Of a stretch of 64,000 bases of DNA, positions 8,245 through 17,096 are shown in pieces. The translations under genes were made by a program, and so were the position numbers. Under the pieces are notes generated by a model. That model did not search any database, was not told the DNA's origin, and worked only from the letters and a program-made list of their open reading frames with translations. The stretch is from JABCPH02 sp963524305 (GTDB taxonomy: Bacteria; Fusobacteriota; Fusobacteriia; Fusobacteriales; Leptotrichiaceae), in NCBI GenBank assembly GCA_963524305.1, contig CAURGH010000008.1:25400-89399 (forward strand). The letters run 5' to 3'. Position 1 is the stretch's first letter; the number at the start of each line of letters is the position of its first letter.

Positions 8245-9018
8245 ATGCCAGTAATAACTGAGGAAAAGTTAAGAAAACTTGAAAAAGATGGCGTTTTAGA
8301 CCAATTGGTTATTGAAGAAAAAGATATTCTCACACCGTCAGCAAGAGAATTTTTAAATAAAAAAAGAATTTCTTATGATCGAAATAGAGATAAAAAAGAA
8401 GAAAAAGAAGAGAAATTGGAAATTCAGAAAAAAGATGATAAAAAATTAGCAATGGAGGAAGCAAAACCGAAAAGACAATATCGAGATTATGTAACAGGTG
8501 CGATTTATGATAAAAAACCTGAATTTATGACTCAGATATTTGGAGATAATCTAGTTGTTAAAAATCATAAAAGAATAATTTTGCGTGGTAAATTTGACAC
8601 TTTACAGGCTCAAACTATTAAATTCTGGAAGAAATATGAGAAAAATAAAAAGTTGGAAGCTGATTTTGCACAAGCGTATAGATTTATAAGAGATTTATTT
8701 ATTAGTGAAATGGTTGATTCGGAATTTAAAGAAAGAGATGTTTTAGGATATGATATTGACACATTAAAGGAAATTACGCACAATACGCATAAATATTATA
8801 AAACAGGGCATTTGTTTGAAATAAATGTGGAATATGACGAAAAGGTTATTGATATAAACTGTTTGAGAGCGTTGTCTAGGGAATGTGAAATTGTAGCTGT
8901 GGATGCTTTTTATCACGAAGGGAAAACGGAAAGATTGGATATATTAAAGGCTTTGAATAGATTGAGTAGTATTTTCTATTTAATGATGTTAAAAGCGAAC
9001 AATGGAGATTATAAATAG
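8245..9018 (+). CDS. eutT: Cobalamin adenosyltransferase EutT
   Basis: Makes adenosylcobalamin, the cofactor of ethanolamine ammonia-lyase, from ATP and reduced cobalamin. The ATG at 8245 is chosen over GTG 8236 because AGGG at 8231-8234 then falls at normal spacing. Residues 1-40 (MPVITEEKLRKLEKDG ... ILTPSAREFL) form the EutT/EutQ-type N-terminal module. A Lys/Glu-rich linker follows, then a helical adenosyltransferase-like domain with RGKFDTLQA and an FIRDLFISEM stretch. The His-Cys-Cys metal cluster described for Salmonella EutT is not seen; only two Cys occur, near residue 215. This suggests the metal-cluster-free variant. It lies between eutE and pduL. Confidence 0.87.
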   Translation: MPVITEEKLRKLEKDGVLDQLVIEEKDILTPSAREFLNKKRISYDRNRDKKEEKEEKLEIQKKDDKKLAMEEAKPKRQYRDYVTGAIYDKKPEFMTQIFGDNLVVKNHKRIILRGKFDTLQAQTIKFWKKYEKNKKLEADFAQAYRFIRDLFISEMVDSEFKERDVLGYDIDTLKEITHNTHKYYKTGHLFEINVEYDEKVIDINCLRALSRECEIVAVDAFYHEGKTERLDILKALNRLSSIFYLMMLKANNGDYK

Positions 9019-9033
9019 GAACAGGAGCAAAAT

Positions 9034-9696
9034 ATGGAAAGAGCGGAATTAGAGAAAATTATTAAAGAAAAATTGAAAGAAATAATGGAAAATTCTAGCG
9101 AGCAATCTGTTTCAGAAAAAAAAGATAATTCATTTATGGTTGAGGCATCGGGAAGACATGTTCATTTGTCTAAGAAAAATCTTGAGTTTTTGTTTGGAAA
9201 AGGGTATGAATTGACAAAAGTGAAGGATTTGTCTCAACCGAATCAATATGCAGCTAAAGAGAGAGTTAGAGTGATAGGACCTAGAGGTGAATTTTCAAAT
9301 GTTGTTATTTTAGGTCCTTGTAGAGATTTTACTCAAGTAGAATTATCGTTGACGGATTGTAGAGATATTGGAGTAAAAGGTGTTATTCGTGAAAGTGGAG
9401 ATATTAAGGGAACTCCTGGAATCTTAATAGGTGTTGGAGATAAATACTTGCAGTTAGATGAAGGAGTTATCGTTGCGAAAAGACATATTCATATGACACC
9501 AGAAGATGCAAGACGATTTAATGTAAAAGATAAAGAAATTGTAAAAGTGAAAATAAATAGTGAAAGACCTGTGATTTTCGATGATGTGTTAATAAGAGTT
9601 AAAGACAGTTTTAGATTGGCTATGCACATTGATTATGATGAAGCTAATGCGGCTGGGTATGTTTCTGGAGTGACAGGAACTATTATCAAAGAGTAG
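9034..9696 (+). CDS. pduL: Phosphotransacylase PduL (EutD role)
   Basis: Converts acetyl- or propionyl-CoA to the acyl-phosphate and frees CoA in the microcompartment. Zinc-ligand-type motifs are SGRHVHLS (His42, His44), AKRHIHMTPEDA and MHIDYDEANAAG. Residues 1-20 form an amphipathic encapsulation-type helix. The 220 residues match PduL rather than the longer Pta-type EutD of enterobacteria. It follows eutT by 15 bases, and the next gene starts four bases after it. It would serve both the ethanolamine and propanediol branches. Confidence 0.94.
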   Translation: MERAELEKIIKEKLKEIMENSSEQSVSEKKDNSFMVEASGRHVHLSKKNLEFLFGKGYELTKVKDLSQPNQYAAKERVRVIGPRGEFSNVVILGPCRDFTQVELSLTDCRDIGVKGVIRESGDIKGTPGILIGVGDKYLQLDEGVIVAKRHIHMTPEDARRFNVKDKEIVKVKINSERPVIFDDVLIRVKDSFRLAMHIDYDEANAAGYVSGVTGTIIKE

Positions 9697-9699
9697 GCG

Positions 9700-10335
9700 G
9701 TGATGTGTATGCTCAATGAAGAAATGCTCGAAATTATTTTAAAAAAAGTATTGGAGGAACTTTCAAGAAAAGGAATAGATATAAGTTCTAGAAAAAATCA
9801 AGAAGAAAAGCTGCTAAAAGTTAGTTTTTTGGGAAATGATAATCTTTTGAAGGATGAATTAAAAACTTATGCGAAAATAAATGATAACATTGATTTTAAA
9901 ACATTTTTTGAAAGTTTAGAAAAGGCAGATTCAGAAAAATTGGTTATATCTAATTTAAGTATTGATGAATTAGTAGACTTATCTCAAGGTAGAAAAAATA
10001 TCGTAACAGAATTTCTTTTAAATTCAAAGGAAGTGTTCTTGGTGGAAGAAGGATTGGAGTATAAGAAATATCAGAAACCAGAAACGCTGATAAAAGTGTA
10101 TGATGGTTATCTTCAGAACTTAAAGGATTTTGGAGTGAAAGTGCTTAAAAGAGTGGAGATTTCAAAAATGTTTACAAAACGAGAAGAATTTTCTATCAAT
10201 GGTGTGATTACAAAAGATAAATTACAAAAGTTATCGGCTGAAAATAAAAAAATTGTTGTGAAAAAAGGTAGTAAAATAACATCACTTGCAGATGAGTACA
10301 TTAAATCAAATAATATACAATTAGAGTATGAATAG
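9700..10335 (+). CDS. Uncharacterised Eut/Pdu locus protein with N-terminal encapsulation-like helix
   Basis: A 211-residue protein I cannot name firmly. It resembles the unnamed eut-operon family often placed between pduL/eutD and eutN in Gram-positive-type loci. Residues 1-22 (LNEEMLEIILKKVLEEL) are an amphipathic helix like BMC targeting peptides. The middle has alternating strands and helices (EKLVISNLSIDELVDLSQG; KEVFLVEEGLEYKKY) suggesting a Rossmann-like or flavoprotein-like fold. The end reads KDKLQKLSAENKKIVVKKGSKIT then LADEYIKSNNI, like the ITPxAR module of EutT/EutQ. It may start at ATG 9700 or at ATG 9709. No catalytic motif is recognisable. Confidence 0.7.
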   Translation: MMCMLNEEMLEIILKKVLEELSRKGIDISSRKNQEEKLLKVSFLGNDNLLKDELKTYAKINDNIDFKTFFESLEKADSEKLVISNLSIDELVDLSQGRKNIVTEFLLNSKEVFLVEEGLEYKKYQKPETLIKVYDGYLQNLKDFGVKVLKRVEISKMFTKREEFSINGVITKDKLQKLSAENKKIVVKKGSKITSLADEYIKSNNIQLEYE

Positions 10336-10352
10336 AATGAAAGAGGGAGAAA

Positions 10353-10601
10353 ATGCTAATAGGAACAATTATTGATAATATTTGGGCGACAAGAAAAGAT
10401 GAAAAATTAAGTGGTCTGAAACTTATGGTAGTGGCAATTGAGGGTGAAAAGAAAACGATTGTTGCGGCAGATTATATTGGAGCTGGGATTGGTGATAGAG
10501 TAATTATTGTTACAGGCAGTTCAGCAAGACGAGTATTTGATGCAGAAACGCCAGTAGATTCAACAATTGTTGGAATTATTGATGAGCTTGAAACTAAATA
10601 A
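10353..10601 (+). CDS. eutN: BMC pentameric vertex protein EutN/CcmL
   Basis: Pentamer that caps the vertices of the icosahedral shell. The 82 residues fit the family exactly: an OB-like barrel with MLIGTIIDNIWATRKDEKLSG at the start, then AADYIGAGIGDRVIIVTGSSAR and STIVGIIDE. The ribosome site GAGGGAG lies just upstream. It is preceded by the uncharacterised 211-residue protein and followed by a 65-base gap with a small hairpin. Confidence 0.95.
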   Translation: MLIGTIIDNIWATRKDEKLSGLKLMVVAIEGEKKTIVAADYIGAGIGDRVIIVTGSSARRVFDAETPVDSTIVGIIDELETK

Positions 10602-10630
10602 AAGTCAGATAAATCAAGGTTTTAATTAAC

Positions 10631-10644
10631 TAGTCAATCGACTA
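10631..10644 (+). promoter_or_regulatory. Small hairpin between eutN and the Cys-rich gene
   Basis: TAGTC at 10631-10635 pairs with GACTA at 10640-10644 around the loop AATC. No T-run follows. It may be a processing or regulatory stem, or chance; only 14 bases are involved. Confidence 0.2.
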
Positions 10645-10666
10645 AGAAATAGAAGAGGAGTAAAAA

Positions 10667-11005
10667 ATGAAAAAAAAATTAATAACAATAAAAAATTACT
10701 TGGACTATGTGTGTGACGGTAAGTTTATTGTAACAAGTGATATGATTATTACTCCAGGTGCAAAAGATAAGATAAGAGCAGCAAATTTAGAAACAATTTA
10801 CGAAAAAGAAAAATGTTGCGTTGCTCATGAAAATAAAAATGAAGGAACTTGCAAAAAAAATGGTTGTGAGGGAAACAGAAACGAGATAAAAAGTAATGAA
10901 GAATTAGAGAAAAAAATTATCGAAATTCTTTTGAAAAAATTTAATATCACGGATATAGAAAGAGTAAAAGTAATACTTGAAAAGGTCAAAGAAAGTATTA
11001 AATAA
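10667..11005 (+). CDS. Small Cys-rich protein with detached EutQ/EutT-type N-terminal module
   Basis: A 112-residue protein. Residues 1-45 (MKKKLITIKNYLDYVCDG ... MIITPGAKDKIRAANL) resemble the N-terminal segment of E. coli EutQ and of EutT here. Residues 48-70 hold a Cys cluster: CC, then CKKNGC about ten residues later, with a His between, which could bind a metal or iron-sulfur centre. Residues 75-112 form charged amphipathic helices. The cupin half of EutQ is a separate gene 10 kb downstream (21321), so EutQ seems to be split in this locus. The ribosome site is GAGGAG. Function unknown. Confidence 0.65.
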   Translation: MKKKLITIKNYLDYVCDGKFIVTSDMIITPGAKDKIRAANLETIYEKEKCCVAHENKNEGTCKKNGCEGNRNEIKSNEELEKKIIEILLKKFNITDIERVKVILEKVKESIK

Positions 11006-11052
11006 ATTAAAAATCAAAAAACAGTAATCGAAAAAAGAGGAGTGGTGTTTAG

Positions 11053-12171
11053 ATGAGTTTATTTCATATAAAACCAAAAATATATTACGGATCAGACTCC
11101 TTGGATATATTGAGAACTTTGGAAATGAAAAAAGTTTTTATCGTAACTGATAAGACAATGGTAAAATTAGGAGTTATCAATAATATTACAGATATTTTGA
11201 AGGAAAGAAATATTGAAATTGAAGTTTATTCGGATGTAAATCCAGATCCGAAAGATGAAGAAATAATAAAAGGAATGTTGGATTTTGTTTCTTTTGATCC
11301 AGATTGTGTAATAGCATTGGGAGGAGGTTCTCCAATTGATGCTTGTAAAGGAATACTTTATTTTGTGAAAAAAATTAAAAAAGCAATGAATGAAACTGAA
11401 AAGTTAACTTTTATTGCAATACCAACTACGAGTGGAACAGGATCAGAAGTAACAACTTATTCAGTAGTTACATCAGGTAATAAAAAAATACCTTTGAGTG
11501 ATGTGGAAATGTTGCCAGATATAGCGATATTAAATCCAGTATTTACAGAAACATTGCCACCATCAGTTATTGGAGATACGGGAATGGATGTTTTAACTCA
11601 TGCAATTGAAGCATATGTTTCAGCCAATCCAAACTTATTTTCAAGAACATTAGCAATTGGAGCAATAAAAACAGTATTTTCTGATTTAGTGAAAAATTAT
11701 GAAAATCCATCATTAGAAAAAGAACGAACAAATATGCAAATAGCGTCTTGTATGGCAGGAGTGGCTTTTAGTACTTCATCATTAGGAATTAATCACAGTG
11801 TGGCACATTCAGTTGGAGCACTATTCCACAAACCTCACGGAAGATTAAATGCAGTTTTAATGCCAAAAATTATAGCATTTAATGCTAAAAATCCTGCTGC
11901 AAGAAAGGCGTACTGTGAAATAGCTAGAGCATTAGATTTTATTCCAAAAACTGAACAAGAAGGAGTAGAAATCTTAATAAAAGGGATTGAAATGAGAAAC
12001 GCAAAAATGGGAATTCCAAAAAGATTAAGAGATTTAGGAATACCAAAAGACGAATATTTCAAACAAATTGATAAAATTATAAGTGATATCGAAAATGATA
12101 TGTGTACGGAATACAATCCTAGAAAATTTAGTTATGCAGAAATTAAAGAACTTCTTGAAGAAGTTTATTAA
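11053..12171 (+). CDS. eutG: Iron-containing alcohol dehydrogenase (EutG/PduQ type)
   Basis: Group III alcohol dehydrogenase that reduces acetaldehyde or propanal to the alcohol and regenerates NAD inside the compartment. Motifs: GGGSPIDACK (nucleotide binding, near residue 96), PTTSGTGSEVT, and the iron ligands Asp and His in GDTGMDVLTHAIEAY, GINHSVAHSVG and FHKPHGRLNA. The 372 residues match PduQ/EutG. There is no obvious encapsulation peptide at the N terminus. It ends the first structural/enzymatic block; the two-component regulator genes begin about 90 bases later. Confidence 0.9.
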   Translation: MSLFHIKPKIYYGSDSLDILRTLEMKKVFIVTDKTMVKLGVINNITDILKERNIEIEVYSDVNPDPKDEEIIKGMLDFVSFDPDCVIALGGGSPIDACKGILYFVKKIKKAMNETEKLTFIAIPTTSGTGSEVTTYSVVTSGNKKIPLSDVEMLPDIAILNPVFTETLPPSVIGDTGMDVLTHAIEAYVSANPNLFSRTLAIGAIKTVFSDLVKNYENPSLEKERTNMQIASCMAGVAFSTSSLGINHSVAHSVGALFHKPHGRLNAVLMPKIIAFNAKNPAARKAYCEIARALDFIPKTEQEGVEILIKGIEMRNAKMGIPKRLRDLGIPKDEYFKQIDKIISDIENDMCTEYNPRKFSYAEIKELLEEVY

Positions 12172-12263
12172 AATTAATTTATAAATTTGGAAATAATAAA
12201 TGGTAAGAAAAATTAAAATGAAAACTACATAGATTGAGTTTTCAATTTAAAGGAAAGATGAAG

Positions 12264-12842
12264 ATGGAGAGAATATTAGTTGTAGATGATGAACCAATAA
12301 CAAGAATGGATATTTCCGAAATACTTAAAGAAGCAAATTACAATGTGGTTGGAGAAGCAAAAGATGGCTATGAAGCGATAGAAAAATGTGAACAGTATAA
12401 ACCAGATTTTGTAATAATGGATGTAAAAATGCCACTTTTAGATGGTTTAAAAGCTGCAAAAGTAATAAATGAAAAAAAATTATCAAGAGGTGTTGTTTTA
12501 TTGACTGCTTATTCAAACAAAGAGTTTATCGAAGAGGCAAAAAAAATAGGAATAATAGGTTATATAATAAAACCGATTGATGAAAAATCATTTATTCCAA
12601 ATCTTGAAATCATCTTTAGTAAACAGGAAGAATTTGAAAAATTAGAAAAGAAATATTTAAAAACAGCACAAAAATTGGAAGATAGAAGGAAAATTGATAT
12701 AGCAAAAAGTATTTTAATGAGAAACCAGAATCTATCAGAAAATGAAGCATACGAATATATTAGAAATTTGAGTATGAACAAAAGAACTGATATGGGGAAA
12801 ATAGCAGATATCATTATATTAACTGGAGAAAATAATGATTAG
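12264..12842 (+). CDS. eutV: ANTAR-domain response regulator EutV
   Basis: RNA-binding antiterminator that allows transcription through eut terminators when phosphorylated. The start at 12264 is chosen because AGGAAAG at 12251-12257 precedes it by six bases; an earlier TTG (12234) and ATG (12258) fit less well. The receiver domain (residues 1-115) has Asp8/Asp9, phospho-acceptor Asp53 in FVIMDVKMP, Thr81 and Lys103. A coiled segment (115-145) joins an ANTAR three-helix bundle (about 135-190), including RRKIDIAKSILMRNQNLSE and ending near GKIADIIIL. Its last eight bases overlap the kinase gene. Confidence 0.92.
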   Translation: MERILVVDDEPITRMDISEILKEANYNVVGEAKDGYEAIEKCEQYKPDFVIMDVKMPLLDGLKAAKVINEKKLSRGVVLLTAYSNKEFIEEAKKIGIIGYIIKPIDEKSFIPNLEIIFSKQEEFEKLEKKYLKTAQKLEDRRKIDIAKSILMRNQNLSENEAYEYIRNLSMNKRTDMGKIADIIILTGENND

Positions 12843-14235
12843 AGAAATATGCGAAAAGTTTACAAATTTACCAGAAAGTAGTATCAGAAAGTTGGAAAAA
12901 ATCTCAGAAGGGTTACCAGTTTTGAGTGAGTTATTGGAAACAGACATTTTTATTGACTGTTTAGTGGATAGCGATAGAGCGATTGTTATAGCGGAAGCAA
13001 ATCCTGAGCATACTTCTAATTATACGAAAAGCGTAGTTGGAGAATATGCTTATCGAAAAAATGAACCTGCAGTGATAAGGACGCTGGAAACTGGTCATCC
13101 TTCGAGAGATTACAAGGCTTTGACACAAGAAAGTAAATATGTCACTCAAAATGTCGTTCCAATTATAGATGATGAAAACAAAAAGATAATAGCATCACTA
13201 ATTGTGGAAGAAAAAATGAATGAAAATCAAACTAGTGAAATAAAGTTTTTGACTGATACGACAAAGGAAATATTGTTAAATTCATTGAAAATGTCGCAAG
13301 AAAGAAAAATTATAAATTATGTAAAAGATGGAATAATTATTTTTAATGCCAAGGGAATTTGCATTTATCAAAATGTGAAAATAAAAGAACTTTTTAAAGA
13401 AATTAATTACAAAACGTCTATTTTAGGAGAACATTTTGATAATATAGTACCTGATAGTATAAAATTTTCTGATCTTGTAACTAAGAAAGAAGGATGGAAT
13501 ACAGAAATTTTTATTGCGGATAAAGTCTTGAGGTTAGAATATTTTTTCATGAAACATGAAGCGAAAGAAAATTTGGTTTTGTTTTTGAAAGATATAACAG
13601 ATATAAAAATAAAAGAAAAAGAGCTGATGTTAAAATCTGTTGCGATAAAGGAAATTCATCATCGAATAAAAAATAATTTACAGACGATAGCGAGTTTGCT
13701 TAGGATGCAGGCACGAAAAGTGGAAGACGAATCAGTGAAAAAGATTTTAAATGATAGCATAAATAGAATTTTGAGTATTTCAATAACTCACGAAATGTTG
13801 GCTCAAAATGGATTTGATAATTTGAAAATTCAGGAAGTTATAAAAAAAATTCTGAGAAATTCAGTTAGAGAAAATATAAATGAAAATTTGAATTTAAAAA
13901 TAAGTATCGAAGGCGATGATTTTCAGATAAATTCTGATAAAGCAACAACAATTGCATTAATTATTAACGAATTAATAGAAAATTCTGTAAAACATGCCTT
14001 CAAAAATAAAAAATGTGGGACAATTATAGTAGGAATAAAAAACGAAGGAGAAAAAGCAAATATTTCTGTTGTTGATAACGGAATAGGAATGGAAAATAGA
14101 AAGATAAAGAGAAATAATTTAGGATTACAAATTGTAAAAAGTCTTGTAAAAGATAAACTTGATGGTAACCTAAATATAAAATCGGATAATAATGGAACAA
14201 ATATAAGTTTTGATGTAAAATTAGATCAGAGCTAG
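12835..14235 (+). CDS. eutW: Sensor histidine kinase EutW
   Basis: Cytoplasmic kinase expected to sense ethanolamine and phosphorylate EutV. There is no membrane segment. Residues 1-150 form the EutW-type sensory domain (FIDCLVDSDRAIVIAEANPE), 155-260 a PAS-like region, and 270-340 a HisKA_2 dimerisation domain with EIHHRIKNNLQTIASLL (His275/His276). The HATPase part has NELIENSVKHAF (N box), VVDNGIGM (G1) and LGLQIVKSLV. The 466 residues are normal for the family. It overlaps eutV by eight bases, indicating coupled translation. Adenosylcobalamin input through a riboswitch RNA, known in Enterococcus, is not visible here. Confidence 0.92.
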   Translation: MIREICEKFTNLPESSIRKLEKISEGLPVLSELLETDIFIDCLVDSDRAIVIAEANPEHTSNYTKSVVGEYAYRKNEPAVIRTLETGHPSRDYKALTQESKYVTQNVVPIIDDENKKIIASLIVEEKMNENQTSEIKFLTDTTKEILLNSLKMSQERKIINYVKDGIIIFNAKGICIYQNVKIKELFKEINYKTSILGEHFDNIVPDSIKFSDLVTKKEGWNTEIFIADKVLRLEYFFMKHEAKENLVLFLKDITDIKIKEKELMLKSVAIKEIHHRIKNNLQTIASLLRMQARKVEDESVKKILNDSINRILSISITHEMLAQNGFDNLKIQEVIKKILRNSVRENINENLNLKISIEGDDFQINSDKATTIALIINELIENSVKHAFKNKKCGTIIVGIKNEGEKANISVVDNGIGMENRKIKRNNLGLQIVKSLVKDKLDGNLNIKSDNNGTNISFDVKLDQS

Positions 14236-14252
14236 AAAGAAAAGGTACGAAA

Positions 14253-15683
14253 ATGACTGAAGAGATATTGAGTGTAGGAATAGATATAGGGACATCTACA
14301 TTACAGCTTATATTTTCTAAAATTTATATAGAAAATAGAGGTTCATCTTTTACTGTTCCTCAAATAAAAATAGTTGGAAAAGAAGTAGTTTATAGAAGTG
14401 AAATTTATGAAACTCCTTTGATATCGGAAACAGTGATAGATACCAAAAATGTAAAAAAAATAATTGAAAATGAATATAAAAAAGCAAATATTAAATATGA
14501 AGATGTGTCGACAGGAGCTGTTATTATAACAGGAGATACAGCTAGAAAAGAAAATGCGAAAGAAGTTTTGGAAACATTGAGTGGAATGGCTGGAGATTTT
14601 GTTGTAGCTACTGCTGGACCTGATTTAGAAAGTATTATTGCAGGAAAAGGTTCTGGAGCATATACATTTTCTGAAGAAAAAAATACAAGTATTGTAAATT
14701 TTGATGTAGGTGGTGGTACGACAAATAATGTAATTTTTAATAGAGGTGAAGTTGAAGATACGACTTGCCTTGATATTGGTGGAAGACTTATAAAATTTGA
14801 TGAAAATCGTAAGATTAAATATATTTTTGAGAAAATGCATGCAATTGCAGATGATGTGAATGAAAATATAAAAATAGGCGATTATGCAGATGAAGCCAAA
14901 TTAAGAAAAATTACAAAAAGAATGGGACAATTGATATTTGAAAGTGTTGGGATTTTTCCGAAAACAGAGTTGTACAGAAAAATTGTGACAGATAAAGATT
15001 TTAGAAAAAATATTAAAGATATAAAATACTATTCGTTTACAGGTGGAGTAGCTGATTTTATATACGGAAGAAAAGAAGAAGATAAATTCAAATATAATGA
15101 CATCGGGGTCATTTTAGGAGAAGAAATCTTGAAAATAATTGAAGAAAATCAAATTAATTTGAAACAATTGAGTGAAACAATTGGTGCGACTGTTGTTGGA
15201 GCTGGAAATCATACGACTGAAATAAGTGGAAGTACAATAACTTATTCAGAAGGAATTTTCCCAATTAAAAATATCCCTGTATTAAAATTAACCGAAGAAG
15301 ATGAAAATGCAAAAGGAATCGAGTTAGAAGAGATTATTAGGAGAAAATTAGAGTGGTTCAATTTGAAAAAAGAGGATAAAAATGTTGCAATTGGGCTAAG
15401 AGGAAAGCATAATATGGACTATTTAGAAATAATGGAGTTGGCAAAAGTTTTTTCTAACATTGCAAAAAGTGAGATAAATTCTAAATATCCAATAATAATT
15501 ATTGTTGAAAATGATATGGCAAAAGTTTTAGGACAGTGTATGAAATTGGAATTAGCTGGTAGAGATATAATTTGTATCGATAGCGTAAAGGTGCGTGACG
15601 GAGATTATATCGATATTGGAGAGCCTTTAGGAAGTGGAAATGTTTTACCCGTTGTAGTAAAAACATTAGTCTTTAGTTATTAA
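14253..15683 (+). CDS. eutA: Ethanolamine ammonia-lyase reactivating factor EutA
   Basis: ATPase that removes inactive cobalamin from EutBC. Actin/Hsp70-like fold: VGIDIGTSTLQLIFSK at the N terminus, the second phosphate loop VNFDVGGGTTNNVIF near residue 150, and TIGATVVGAGNHTTEISG near residue 310. The 476 residues match EutA. It follows eutW by 17 bases and precedes eutB by 36, the usual EutA-B-C order. This is a second, separate reactivase beside PduGH, consistent with two B12 enzymes in the locus. Confidence 0.93.
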   Translation: MTEEILSVGIDIGTSTLQLIFSKIYIENRGSSFTVPQIKIVGKEVVYRSEIYETPLISETVIDTKNVKKIIENEYKKANIKYEDVSTGAVIITGDTARKENAKEVLETLSGMAGDFVVATAGPDLESIIAGKGSGAYTFSEEKNTSIVNFDVGGGTTNNVIFNRGEVEDTTCLDIGGRLIKFDENRKIKYIFEKMHAIADDVNENIKIGDYADEAKLRKITKRMGQLIFESVGIFPKTELYRKIVTDKDFRKNIKDIKYYSFTGGVADFIYGRKEEDKFKYNDIGVILGEEILKIIEENQINLKQLSETIGATVVGAGNHTTEISGSTITYSEGIFPIKNIPVLKLTEEDENAKGIELEEIIRRKLEWFNLKKEDKNVAIGLRGKHNMDYLEIMELAKVFSNIAKSEINSKYPIIIIVENDMAKVLGQCMKLELAGRDIICIDSVKVRDGDYIDIGEPLGSGNVLPVVVKTLVFSY

Positions 15684-15719
15684 GATTGAAAAATTGATAT
15701 TTTTTGAGAGGTGGCAGTA

Positions 15720-17084
15720 ATGATATTAAAAACAAGATTATTTGGACATAGTTACGAATTTAAAAGTGTAAAAGAAGTTCTAGCAAAAGCGAATGAATAT
15801 AAATCAGGAGATGAACTAGCGGGAGTGGCAGCAGCAACTGCTGAAGAAAGAGTAGCAGCAAAAGCTGTTTTAGCAGAATTAAAATTATCAGATTTAAGAA
15901 ATAATCCAATTATACCATATGAAGAAGATGAAGTTACAAGAATCATTCAAGACGATGTAAATGAAAAAATTTATGATGAAATAAAAAATTGGACAGTTAG
16001 TGAATTTAGAGAATGGATATTAGATTTGAAAACTACAGGAGATAAAATTAAAAGAGTTAGTAAAGGTTTGACAAGTGAAATGGTTGCAGCTGTTGCTAAA
16101 TTAATGAGTAATATGGATTTAGTTGTGGCAGCAAAAAAAATTAAAGTTAAAAAATTCTGTAACACAGAAATTGGTGGAGAAGGAATTTTGGCAGCGAGAT
16201 TACAACCAAACCATACAACAGATGATCCGGATGGAATAATGTTATCAGTTTATGAAGGATTGAGCTACGGAGTTGGAGATGCGTTGTTAGGATTGAACCC
16301 AGTAGATGACAGTGTTGACAGTGTTATGAGAGTTTTACAAAGATTCCATGAAATTAAAACAAAATGGGATATACCAACACAAATTTGTGTATTGGCACAC
16401 GTAACAACACAAATGGAAGCTGTAAGAAGAGGAGCACCAACAGATTTGATCTTCCAAAGTATTGCAGGTTCACAAAAAGGAAATGAAGCGTTTGGAATTG
16501 ATGGAAAAATGATTGAAGAAGCTAGACAATTAGCTTTGAAACATGGAACAGCAACAGGACCAAATGTAATGTATTTTGAAACAGGACAAGGTTCAGAATT
16601 ATCATCAGAAGCACATCACGGAGCAGACCAAGTAACATTGGAAGCTAGATGTTATGGATTCGCAAAAAGATTTGATCCATTTATTGTAAATACAGTAGTT
16701 GGATTTATTGGGCCAGAATATTTATATGACAGCAAACAAGTTATAAGAGCTGGTTTAGAAGATCATTTTATGGGTAAATTGACAGGAATCTCAATGGGAG
16801 TTGACGCTTGTTATACAAACCATATGAAAGCGGATCAAAACGATATTGAAAACTTAGAAATGTTATTATCAATTGCAGGAGTTAACTATTTCATGGCAAT
16901 TCCAGCAGGGGATGACATAATGTTAAATTATCAAACAACATCATATCATGATGATGCAGCATTAAGAAACTTAACTAATGCAAGACCTATCAAACCATTT
17001 GAAAAATGGTTAGAAAAAATGGGAATAATGAAAGATGGTAAACTTACAGAAAGAGCTGGAGATGCTTCAATTTTCTTAAAATAG
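15720..17084 (+). CDS. eutB: Ethanolamine ammonia-lyase heavy chain EutB
   Basis: Large subunit of the adenosylcobalamin-dependent lyase that splits ethanolamine into acetaldehyde and ammonia. The ATG at 15720 is used, since GAGAGG at 15705-15710 lies at normal spacing and family proteins begin with a similar MILKTRLFG; a GTG at 15711 is less likely. Conserved stretches include LAGVAAATAEERVAAKAVL, ARLQPNHTTDD, ETGQGSELSSEAHHGADQVT, IGPEYLYD and LEDHFMGKLTGISMG. The 454 residues match the family. It forms a TIM barrel with eutC 12 bases downstream. Confidence 0.97.
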   Translation: MILKTRLFGHSYEFKSVKEVLAKANEYKSGDELAGVAAATAEERVAAKAVLAELKLSDLRNNPIIPYEEDEVTRIIQDDVNEKIYDEIKNWTVSEFREWILDLKTTGDKIKRVSKGLTSEMVAAVAKLMSNMDLVVAAKKIKVKKFCNTEIGGEGILAARLQPNHTTDDPDGIMLSVYEGLSYGVGDALLGLNPVDDSVDSVMRVLQRFHEIKTKWDIPTQICVLAHVTTQMEAVRRGAPTDLIFQSIAGSQKGNEAFGIDGKMIEEARQLALKHGTATGPNVMYFETGQGSELSSEAHHGADQVTLEARCYGFAKRFDPFIVNTVVGFIGPEYLYDSKQVIRAGLEDHFMGKLTGISMGVDACYTNHMKADQNDIENLEMLLSIAGVNYFMAIPAGDDIMLNYQTTSYHDDAALRNLTNARPIKPFEKWLEKMGIMKDGKLTERAGDASIFLK

Positions 17085-17096
17085 GGAGGAAAAACA

